Source: Parvularcula sp. (GTDB taxonomy: Bacteria > Pseudomonadota > Alphaproteobacteria > Caulobacterales > Parvularculaceae). Taken from it: a stretch of DNA of 30,162 nucleotides. The DNA is taken from the NCBI GenBank assembly GCA_003506635.1, contig DNZB01000048.1, positions 11,402 through 41,563 on the forward strand, in the 5' to 3' direction. The translations under genes were made by a program, and so were the position numbers. Below are positions 23,990-30,162 of the stretch, piece after piece; positions within the stretch are counted from its first letter, which is position 1, and every line of letters starts with the position of its first letter. The notes under the pieces were generated by a model, which saw nothing but the letters and a program-made list of their open reading frames with translations, was not told the DNA's origin and ran no database searches.

Positions 23990-24005
23990 TTGACTACGCA
24001 TGCAA
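23990..24005. promoter_or_regulatory. Second, weaker LacI-type operator upstream of the receptor
   Basis: TTGACTACGCATGCAA keeps both outer half-sites (TTGAC, TGCAA) and the central CpG, but has two changes in the core. Its centre is 34 bp from that of the site at 23956. The remaining gap to 24217 shows nothing I can support. Confidence 0.45.
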
Positions 24006-24217
24006 TCTTCTCGCGTCTCCGACAAAGCCGACATATCTTTTCTACGCGGGCGCGACCCAACCATGGCGGAAACTGCTCATTTTTCGAGCAATGCCTACCT
24101 TTTTTTGGCCTTCCAGAAACAACGCATTACGGCCTACCGCCGGCGCTCAATATCTTGTTCGCCGCCTTCGATGCAGGCCGGCCGAGCTCCAATCTCAGAC
24201 CCAATCCGATAGATTTT

Positions 24218-24246
24218 TTGACGCAGTGTTGCATTCGAAGTACAGT
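24218..24246 (+). promoter_or_regulatory. Promoter with embedded LacI-type operator (SnoaL-symporter unit)
   Basis: TTGACG (24218-24223) and TACAGT (24241-24246) are exactly 17 bp apart. The operator TTGCATTCGAAGTACA (24229-24244) lies in the spacer and runs into the -10 box. It is identical, in reverse, to the copy at 11760-11775. The start codon is about 40 bp downstream of the expected transcription start. Confidence 0.68.
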
Positions 24247-24293
24247 CGATGCCCAACCCATAGCGGCCGACATTTGTCGGCGACAAGGCGCAA

Positions 24294-25295
24294 ATGACTT
24301 CGCAAGGAACTGATCTGGCCAGAGCAGCCGCGTTCGACCTCTTTCAGACCCAAACCGCGACGCAATTTGACCATATGGCGGCGCGGCTCGACGCTGGAAT
24401 GATCGAAGGTGCGTCGTGGCGCCTTTCGTGTCCAATCGATGAGATCAAGGGCGCGGAGGCGCTGGCGGCGGCGTTCTGGCGACCACTTCGCCATTCGTTC
24501 CCGGACTTCGAGAGACAGGACGATATCGTCCTCGCCGGAGAATTTCGTGACAGTGCCTGGGTTGCGTCCACGGGCCACTTCATCGGCACATTTGAACGCG
24601 ACTGGCTCGGCATCCCCGCCAACCGGCAAGCGACCTATATTCGCTATGGCGAAATTCTGAAGATTGAGAACGACAGGATCGCCGGCGGCCATATGATCCT
24701 CGACATTGTTGGCGTCGCGCGTCAGGCGGGCGTCGATCTTGTTCCGCGCGGGCTCGGAGCCGAGCTTCTGACTCCTGCGCCGGTGACGCATGACGGCGTC
24801 CGACATTCGAGCGGGCCGGACACCGAGTCACGGAAGTCGCTGCTGCTCGTCGAGGCGATGATCGGCGGCCTCATGCAATATGATCGAAAGACGCTCTCCA
24901 GCATGGAGCAGGAGCGGTTCTGGCATCCTGACATGATGTGGTACGGACCCTCAGGCATTGGCGTGACGCGCGGCCTCAAGGGCTTTCAGACCTATCATCA
25001 AAAACCGTTTCTTGATTTTATTCCGGACCGCGTCGGCGGAAATCATGTCGCGCGCATCGGCGACGGGAATTACGTCGCCTCGGGCGGGTGGCCCAGTATC
25101 AACGCCACATCAAGCGGCGCGCCCTGGATTTCAACGCCTATTCCCGCCGGCAAGCGGATCACCATGCGCGTTATGGACTTCTGGCGCCGCGAGGGCGATC
25201 TCCTCAGGGAAAACTGGGTCTTCATCGATATTCCGGATGTTTTCCGGCAATTCAGCATTGACGTGTTCGCGCCGCTTCGCCGCGAAGAAAGATAA
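24294..25295 (+). CDS. Two-domain SnoaL/NTF2-like protein
   Basis: The 333-residue tandem NTF2-like protein is paralogous to the gene at 17093. Domain 1 (about 15-150) contains 'EIKGAEALAAAFWRPLRHSF' and ends 'YGEILKIENDRIAGGHMI'. Domain 2 (about 180-330) contains 'FWHPDMMWYGPSGIGVTRGL', 'YHQKPFLDFIPDR' and 'MRVMDFWRREGDLLRENWVF'. The barrel-facing W, H and D positions in domain 2 match those in the 17093 protein. It is the first gene of a unit with the sodium:solute symporter (44-bp gap) and divergent from the TonB receptor, so it probably acts early on the imported compound. The reaction is unknown. Confidence 0.82.
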   Translation: MTSQGTDLARAAAFDLFQTQTATQFDHMAARLDAGMIEGASWRLSCPIDEIKGAEALAAAFWRPLRHSFPDFERQDDIVLAGEFRDSAWVASTGHFIGTFERDWLGIPANRQATYIRYGEILKIENDRIAGGHMILDIVGVARQAGVDLVPRGLGAELLTPAPVTHDGVRHSSGPDTESRKSLLLVEAMIGGLMQYDRKTLSSMEQERFWHPDMMWYGPSGIGVTRGLKGFQTYHQKPFLDFIPDRVGGNHVARIGDGNYVASGGWPSINATSSGAPWISTPIPAGKRITMRVMDFWRREGDLLRENWVFIDIPDVFRQFSIDVFAPLRREER

Positions 25296-25339
25296 CAACA
25301 CCGCGGCGACAGGATCGCCGCCGACGGGAGGGACAATAA

Positions 25340-26971
25340 ATGGAGTTCGGCGCGCTCAACTGGGCGATAGTGATCGCTTATCTCGTCGGTAATCTCGCCT
25401 TAGGCTTCGCCTTCAGCCGAAAGGTCGAAACGGCGGCGGATTACCAGCTCGGCACAAGGACTTCGCCCTGGTGGGCCATCGGCATTTCCGTCATCGCGAC
25501 CTATGTCAGCGCGCTTTCATTCCTCGGCGGGCCTGCATGGGCCTATGGCGACGGCATGGCGGCGCTGGCGATCCACGTCAACTATCCGCTCGTTATTTTC
25601 CTGGTCGTGGTCGTCTTCCTGCCGTTCTTTTACAGTAGCGGCGTCGCCTCGATTTACGACTATCTCGAACGGCGTTTTGGGCCGGCTTCTCGCTCCGTTA
25701 TCGCAATATTGTTTCTGATAACACAGACCATCACCACCGCATCCATCCTAACGGCGACCGCGGTCGTGATTACTTTTGCAACCGGGCTCGACGTTCGCGC
25801 CAGCATTATCCTGATGACTGTGATCGTGCTTGCCTACACCATGCTAGGCGGCATGAATGCGGTCATCTGGACGGATGTCTTGCAGGGCGTCGTGCTTTTC
25901 GTCGGCGCCGGCGTCATTTTCTATTACGCCCTGGACGCGACAAGCCCGCTCAAAAGCGCGCTCGCCGAACTGGACGCCGCCGGCAAATTAAACCCGATCA
26001 ATCTCGCGCCTGATTTCTCGATCGCGCCGACCATCTGGGCCGGCGTCATCGCCATGACTCTTTTCCATATCACCGTCTATGGCGGCAATCAGATGATGGT
26101 GCAGCGGGCCCTCGCCGCGAAGTCGCTGGGCGACGCCAAGAAGTCCTATCTGATGATGGGTTATGCGGCCTTTTTCATCTATTTCCTGTTCTTCTTCATC
26201 GGCGCGCTGATGTACGCCTTCTACGACGGGAAACCGTTCGAACAGCCGAACGCGATTATTCTGATTTTTGCGCAGAGCCTTGCGATTCCAGGGCTTCTCG
26301 GCCTTCTGGCCGCGGCGATCCTCTCCGCTTCCATGTCGAGCCTCTCATCCGCCTTCAATTCGTTGGCGACGGTGACGATTACCGACTTCTACCAAAGGTA
26401 TTTCCGCAAGAGCGCAAGCGACGCGCATTTTCTCATCGTCGCGCGCGGCTTGACGGTGTTCTGGGGGCTGGTCGCGATTCCAATCGCCTTCGGTTTCATC
26501 AACAGCGGCGGTTCGATCCTTGAGCGGTTGACGCAAGTCAGCTCGTATTTTGTCGGCGCCAAGCTCGCGATGTTCTTTCTGGGCTTTTTCTCAAAGCATG
26601 CGAACCAGGCCGGCCTGTTGGTCGGCGTGGTCGTCGGGTTTCTGGTTCTTTACGCCGTCGTCAGCGGCGTTCCCGCACTCGGCTTTGTAGCGCTTGACGT
26701 CGCCTGGCCCTGGTACGTCGTCATCGGCGGCGGCGTGAACATCGCAGTCGGCTGGACGGCCAGCGTGCTGCTGGGCGGCTTCAAGAAAGATTGGCACGAG
26801 CAGACTATGTTCGGCCAGCTCCATCGATTCAGAACTCAGAACTTGCCGATGAAGATAGACGGCTGGTTCGTCGCGCCGGGCCGCGTCGATGCGGCGAGCT
26901 GGGGCCTGATCGTCTTCTTCTTCCTGTCGATAGCCTTTCTTGCGGCGTTCGCCGCTTACGGGCGTTCCTGA
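25340..26971 (+). CDS. Sodium:solute symporter (SSS family)
   Basis: The 543-residue integral membrane protein has about 13-14 hydrophobic segments. Family features are 'VIATYVSALSFLGGPAWAYG' in the first helices, 'GGMNAVIWTDVLQGVVLFVG' (the SSS signature region in TM5-6) and 'LAAAILSASMSSLSSAFNSL' (TM8, whose Ser residues usually bind sodium). GGGAGG eight bases before the ATG supports the start. Family members import sugars, carboxylates and related small solutes with Na+. It follows a two-domain SnoaL gene in the operator-controlled unit and is likely the inner-membrane partner of the divergent TonB receptor. Its 3' end overlaps the convergent DUF779 gene by 16 bp. Confidence 0.93.
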   Translation: MEFGALNWAIVIAYLVGNLALGFAFSRKVETAADYQLGTRTSPWWAIGISVIATYVSALSFLGGPAWAYGDGMAALAIHVNYPLVIFLVVVVFLPFFYSSGVASIYDYLERRFGPASRSVIAILFLITQTITTASILTATAVVITFATGLDVRASIILMTVIVLAYTMLGGMNAVIWTDVLQGVVLFVGAGVIFYYALDATSPLKSALAELDAAGKLNPINLAPDFSIAPTIWAGVIAMTLFHITVYGGNQMMVQRALAAKSLGDAKKSYLMMGYAAFFIYFLFFFIGALMYAFYDGKPFEQPNAIILIFAQSLAIPGLLGLLAAAILSASMSSLSSAFNSLATVTITDFYQRYFRKSASDAHFLIVARGLTVFWGLVAIPIAFGFINSGGSILERLTQVSSYFVGAKLAMFFLGFFSKHANQAGLLVGVVVGFLVLYAVVSGVPALGFVALDVAWPWYVVIGGGVNIAVGWTASVLLGGFKKDWHEQTMFGQLHRFRTQNLPMKIDGWFVAPGRVDAASWGLIVFFFLSIAFLAAFAAYGRS

Positions 26972-27309
26972 TCCGGCATGCAGATGAGGCGCGAGCGTAC
27001 GAGAAAACGGCGCTCCCGCCCATTGTCGAGCGAGAACATGCCGCCTCTCCCCGGAACGACGTCGAGAATGAGCTGCGTGTGCTTCCACGATTCATACTGG
27101 TCGCCAGCGATATAGAACGGGACACCGGCGATTTCGCCGAGCTTGACGTCGCTTTCGCCGATCCGAAACTCCGAGGCCGGATAACACATCGGGCTGGACC
27201 CGTCGCAGCAGCCGCCGGACTGGTGAAAAAGTATCTGTGGATGCTCCGCTCTGATCTCCTCGATCAGGGCGAGCGCGGCCTTGGTCGCAACGACGGGCTC
27301 GTCGGCCAT
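26956..27309 (-). CDS. DUF779-family protein, partner of aldehyde dehydrogenase
   Basis: The 117-residue protein has the DUF779 signature: 'ILFHQSGGCCDGSSPMCYP' with cysteines 34, 35 and 42, then 'FYIAGDQYESWKHTQLILDV'. DUF779 genes are commonly next to ExaC/AcoD-type aldehyde dehydrogenases. Here the gene starts 4 bp after the aldehyde dehydrogenase stop. The biochemical role of the family is not established to my knowledge; a metal- or thiol-linked helper is suggested by the cysteines. Confidence 0.88.
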   Translation of the reverse strand: MADEPVVATKAALALIEEIRAEHPQILFHQSGGCCDGSSPMCYPASEFRIGESDVKLGEIAGVPFYIAGDQYESWKHTQLILDVVPGRGGMFSLDNGRERRFLVRSRLICMPDQERP

Positions 27310-27313
27310 GGCG

Positions 27314-28822
27314 TCAGAAGTAACCGAGCTTCTTCGGCGAATAGCTGACGAGCATGTTCTTGGTTTGCTGGTAATGCGCGAGCATCATCAAGTGATTTTC
27401 ACGCCCAACGCCTGACTTCTTGTAGCCGCCAAATGCGGCGTGCGCCGGGTAAGCGTGATAGCAATTCACCCAGACGCGCCCCGCCTGGATTGCGCGACCG
27501 AAGCGATAGCAGGTATTCGCATCCCGGCTCCAGACGCCGGCGCCGAGACCGTAAAGCGTGTCATTGGCGATCGACAGCGCTTCGTCTTCATCCTTGAACG
27601 TCGCAACGGACACGACCGGGCCGAATATCTCCTCCTGAAAGACCCGCATCTTGTTGTGCCCCTTGAGGACGGTCGGCTCGACGTAATATCCGCCTTCAAG
27701 ATCGCCGCTCATGCGCGCCGCGCGCCCGCCGGCGAGCGCCGTCGCGCCTTCCTGCCGCGCGATGTCGAAATAAGAGAGGATTTTTTCCTTCTGCTCCGAG
27801 CTCGCCTGCGCGCCGACCATGGTCGAGGGATCGAGTGGGTCGCCTTGCTTGATCGCCGCGACGCGCTTCAGAGCCCGCTCCATAAACCGGTCATAGATCG
27901 CCTCGTGAATGAGCGCACGCGACGGACAGGTGCACACCTCGCCCTGGTTCAATGCGAACATGACAAATCCTTCGATCGCCTTGTCGAAGAAATCGTCATC
28001 CGCCGCCGCAACGTCCTTATGGAAGATGTTCGGCGACTTGCCGCCAAGTTCGAGCGTCACCGGAATGATATTTTCCGAGGCGTACTGCATGATGAGCCTG
28101 CCGGTCGTCGTCTCGCCCGTAAAGGCGATCTTGGCGATGCGCGCCGACGATGCGAGCGGCTTTCCCGCTTCAAGCCCGAAACCATTGACGATGTTGAGGA
28201 CGCCCTCAGGAAGAATGTCGGTGACCAGCTCCGCCCAGACCATGATCGACGCCGGCGTCTGTTCCGCCGGTTTCAATACGATGCAGTTTCCCGCCGCGAG
28301 CGCCGGCGCGATTTTCCAGGTCGCCATCAGCAACGGAAAATTCCACGGGATGATCTGGCCGACGACGCCCAATGGCTCGTGGAAATGATACGCGACCGTG
28401 TCGGCGTCGATCTCACTGACGCCGCCTTCCTGCGTGCGAATGACGCTCGCGAAATAGCGGAAATGATCAATGGCGAGCGGCAAATCGGCCGCGATCGATT
28501 CCCTTATCGGCTTGCCGTTATCCCAGGTTTCGGCTGTCGCCAGCAGTTGGAGATTTTCCTCCATACGGTCCGCGATGCGATTGAGGATGCGCGCTCTTTC
28601 CGCGACTGGCGTCTTTCCCCACTTGCCCTTGGCGGCGTGCGCGGCGTCGAGCGCGGCTTCGATGTCCTTCGCATCAGAACGCGCAATCTGGCAGATCGCC
28701 CGGCCGTTGATCGGTGAAAGATTTTCGAAATAGCGTCCATTGGCGGGCGCAACAAACCTTCCGCCGATGAAGTTATCATACCGCGCCTTGAAGGGCGCTT
28801 GACGCGCCGGACCGGTCGCCAT
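27314..28822 (-). CDS. NAD-dependent aldehyde dehydrogenase (ExaC/AcoD type)
   Basis: The 502-residue aldehyde dehydrogenase has catalytic C297 ('[12 protein letters not shown]'), general base E258 ('LELGGKSPN'), N161 ('PWNFPLLM') and the NAD-site 'FTGETTTGR'. The double-Cys motif C-T-C-P-S-R and the DUF779 neighbour are typical of the acetaldehyde/short-chain group (ExaC, AcoD, AldA). It oxidises an aldehyde to the acid. In this locus that could be the product of the HpcH/HpaI aldolase, which is inference. It is the middle gene of a SnoaL-aldehyde dehydrogenase-DUF779 operon, 25 bp after the SnoaL stop. Confidence 0.94.
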   Translation of the reverse strand: MATGPARQAPFKARYDNFIGGRFVAPANGRYFENLSPINGRAICQIARSDAKDIEAALDAAHAAKGKWGKTPVAERARILNRIADRMEENLQLLATAETWDNGKPIRESIAADLPLAIDHFRYFASVIRTQEGGVSEIDADTVAYHFHEPLGVVGQIIPWNFPLLMATWKIAPALAAGNCIVLKPAEQTPASIMVWAELVTDILPEGVLNIVNGFGLEAGKPLASSARIAKIAFTGETTTGRLIMQYASENIIPVTLELGGKSPNIFHKDVAAADDDFFDKAIEGFVMFALNQGEVCTCPSRALIHEAIYDRFMERALKRVAAIKQGDPLDPSTMVGAQASSEQKEKILSYFDIARQEGATALAGGRAARMSGDLEGGYYVEPTVLKGHNKMRVFQEEIFGPVVSVATFKDEDEALSIANDTLYGLGAGVWSRDANTCYRFGRAIQAGRVWVNCYHAYPAHAAFGGYKKSGVGRENHLMMLAHYQQTKNMLVSYSPKKLGYF

Positions 28823-28847
28823 GGCGATTCTCCTTAGTGCTTCTTGT

Positions 28848-29264
28848 TCAAGCCCAGCCTAGTTGCTTCAAGGCCAAGCCGGCATTCCAGATCTTTGTCA
28901 TGTGGCGGATTTTCCCGCCCTCAAACTCCATCGCATAAACATAGTCGGATGATGCGCGCTTGCCGGTTGGCGGCTGCGGCCCGCCGGCGCCCGTGTGCGT
29001 TCCGTTGAAGACGGCGTAAGCGACGGCCGTGCTGCGCGCCTCATCGACCGCAAACGCTTTGATCTCGTAAGAGCCGTCCGGGATGGCGACCAGGAGGCCC
29101 TTCATCCACTCGGCATAATCCTTCAGTGACGAGATCTCTGCGATCGGCTCAGCTTGTGATGAAAAAGTCGCCTCCGGAGCGCAATAAGCGGCGCACGCGG
29201 CCCATCCCTTGCCGCCTTCGCAGCTCTCAAAAAAACGCATCGCGGTCTCGGCAAGGTCGGTCAT
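28848..29264 (-). CDS. SnoaL/NTF2-like protein (single domain)
   Basis: The 138-residue protein starts at the ATG at 29262-29264, with GGAG seven bases upstream. The open frame continues upstream to 29813, but that part is the reverse of the acyl-CoA synthetase gene and crosses the operator. NTF2-like features are the N-terminal helix '[20 protein letters not shown]', '[18 protein letters not shown]', and the strand-rich end '[20 protein letters not shown]'. It differs from the other four SnoaL-type proteins in this window and resembles stand-alone ester-cyclase/ketosteroid-isomerase-like proteins. It is the first gene of the aldehyde dehydrogenase operon and is directly preceded by an operator copy. 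Confidence 0.8.
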   Translation of the reverse strand: MTDLAETAMRFFESCEGGKGWAACAAYCAPEATFSSQAEPIAEISSLKDYAEWMKGLLVAIPDGSYEIKAFAVDEARSTAVAYAVFNGTHTGAGGPQPPTGKRASSDYVYAMEFEGGKIRHMTKIWNAGLALKQLGWA

Positions 29265-29282
29265 GGCGTTCTCCTGGTCAAT

Positions 29283-29323
29283 TTGACTTCGAATGCAATA
29301 CACCTCTAGTCTCATCAATTCAA
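29283..29323. promoter_or_regulatory. Divergent promoters over a LacI-type operator
   Basis: The operator is TTGACTTCGAATGCAA (29283-29298). On the plus strand TTGACT (29283-29288) is a -35 with TAGTCT (29307-29312) at 18 bp. On the minus strand TTGAAT (29318-29323) pairs at 17 bp with TATTGC (29295-29300). The operator thus covers the -35 of one promoter and the -10 of the other. Confidence 0.6.
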
Positions 29324-29342
29324 TCATCGGATGCAATCGCGG

Positions 29343-30162
29343 ATGTCTTTGAACCGATACGCGGCGGAGTACGAGCGTTGGCGCAATGATCCCGAGGGAT
29401 TCTGGCGGGACGCGGCGGCGGCTCTGCCGTGGACCCGGCCGTTTGACAGCGTGATCGATGATAGCAGGGGAGCGCCCCCGACATGGTTTGCCGGCGGCGA
29501 GATCAACGCCTGCCGCGCGGCTCTTGATATTCATATCGAACGCGGACGGGGCGACGAGATCGCGCTGATCTATGAAAGCGCCATGACCGGCGCGCGGGCG
29601 CGTTACTCCTTCGCCGAAATTCGCGATCAAACCGCGCGGTTCGCGGGCGGCCTCATCTCGCTTGGGGTCGCGCGCGGCGATCGCGTGATCATCTATATGC
29701 CGATGGTTCCCGAGGCGGTTATCGCCATGCTCGCTTGCGCGAGGATCGGCGCCATTCACTCCGTCGTCTTTGGCGGGTTCGCCTCGCGAGAGCTTGCAGC
29801 GCGCATCGACCACGCCGAGCCGAAGGTCATCGTTTCAGCGTCCTGCGGGTTCGAACCGGGACGCACCGTCAATTACAAGCGATTGCTGGACGATGCGATC
29901 GCATTAGCCGCCCACAAGCCTCACCGCTGCATAATTCTGAACCGCAAGGAAGGCCCATGCGCGTTGACGGCGGGACAAGACGTCGACTTCGATGCGCTGC
30001 AGCGGGACGCTTCGCCGGCGCCCTGCGAGCCGATGAACGCGGCGGATCCGCTCTATATTCTCTAAACATCCGGCACGACTGGCGCGCCCAAGGGCGTCGT
30101 TCGCGACACGGGCGGCTATCTGACTGCGCTCAGCTGGAGCATGCGCAACGTTTACGGCGCAG
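29343..30162 (+). pseudogene. prpE: Propionyl-CoA synthetase (PrpE-like) gene interrupted by an in-frame stop; 3' end outside window
   Basis: The frame encodes the N-terminal part of an acyl-CoA synthetase close to PrpE: 'EYERWRNDPEGFWRDAA', 'VIYMPMVPEAVIAMLACAR' (written VII...), 'GAIHSVVFGGFASREL' and 'KVIVSASCGFEPGR'. At 30063-30065 it reads TAA just where the family has Tyr in 'LYILYTSGTTG'. The same frame then continues without a break, 'TSGTTGAPKGVVRD' (the ATP-binding P-loop), to the window edge. A single base change TAC/TAT to TAA explains this. Without read-through the product (about 240 residues) lacks the whole ATP-binding motif. Start at 29343, or 12 bp earlier at 29331. An operator copy lies upstream. 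Real mutation, sequencing error or read-through remain open. Confidence 0.8.

Noticed and set aside
27440..28717. 425-codon open frame on the plus strand
   Set aside because: It is the antisense shadow of the aldehyde dehydrogenase, whose motifs are complete; the plus-strand translation is Arg/Asp-rich with no recognisable domain.
29321..29336. Ninth operator-like sequence CAATCATCGGATGCAA
   Set aside because: Only the right half and the central CpG match; the left half does not fit any variant seen at other sites.
29265..29813. N-terminal extension of the SnoaL-like frame
   Set aside because: It is antisense to the PrpE-like gene and crosses the operator; the start at 29264 has a ribosome-binding site and fits the domain.
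255..29849. Other TTCGAA hexamers (near 255, 2004, 9459, 16876, 20276 and 29844)
   Set aside because: They lie inside coding sequence and lack the flanking TTGCA/TGCAA-type half-sites, so they are not counted as operators.

Overview
The window is GC-rich, densely packed bacterial DNA, most likely from an alphaproteobacterium. Three things point there: a large TonB-dependent receptor with a 'DEIVVTAEKR'-type TonB box (typical of Sphingomonadales, Caulobacterales and Parvularculales), a DctPQM TRAP transporter, and the general codon style with G/C at third positions. The genus cannot be fixed from the sequence alone. I see no tRNA, rRNA or CRISPR array.

Left part (1-9.1 kb): small regulator/transport/enzyme units. 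These are the end of a TetR regulator overlapping a UbiX-type flavin prenyltransferase; a MarR-TauE/SafE pair divergent from a thiamine-diphosphate-dependent decarboxylase-like enzyme; a TRAP transporter operon (dctP-dctQ-dctM order) divergent from a second MarR regulator; and a tandem OsmC-like protein. A decayed IS4-type transposase (9.28-10.09 kb) and a gene-free, partly AT-rich stretch (10.09-10.58 kb) separate this from the rest.

Right part (10.6-30.2 kb): one apparently coherent catabolic locus organised around a LacI-family repressor (18.1-19.2 kb). I found a recurrent 16-bp palindromic element, consensus TTGCATTCGAATGCAA, in the upstream region of nearly every transcription unit here (centres near 11768, 12320, 17016, 20538, 23964, 23998, 24237 and 29291). 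It repeatedly sits between or over plausible -35/-10 boxes. The controlled units are: a bicupin protein; two divergent SnoaL/NTF2-like genes, the second followed by a COG3618-type amidohydrolase; a hydrolase / MetE-like / HpcH-HpaI aldolase operon divergent from a two-domain SnoaL-like gene; a HisD-family dehydrogenase plus the lacI gene itself, divergent from an SDR; the TonB receptor, divergent from a two-domain SnoaL-like gene plus a sodium:solute symporter; and a SnoaL/aldehyde dehydrogenase/DUF779 operon divergent from a propionyl-CoA synthetase-like gene that carries an in-frame stop.

How the parts could fit together (inference): the TonB receptor and the symporter import an unknown substrate. 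SnoaL-like, SDR, HisD-like, cupin, hydrolase and amidohydrolase enzymes would modify and open it. The HpcH/HpaI aldolase would split it, and the aldehyde dehydrogenase and acyl-CoA synthetase would feed the fragments into central metabolism. The unusual features are five SnoaL/NTF2-like genes (three encoding tandem domains) and a MetE-family protein in one repressor-controlled regulon. The substrate cannot be deduced from sequence alone.
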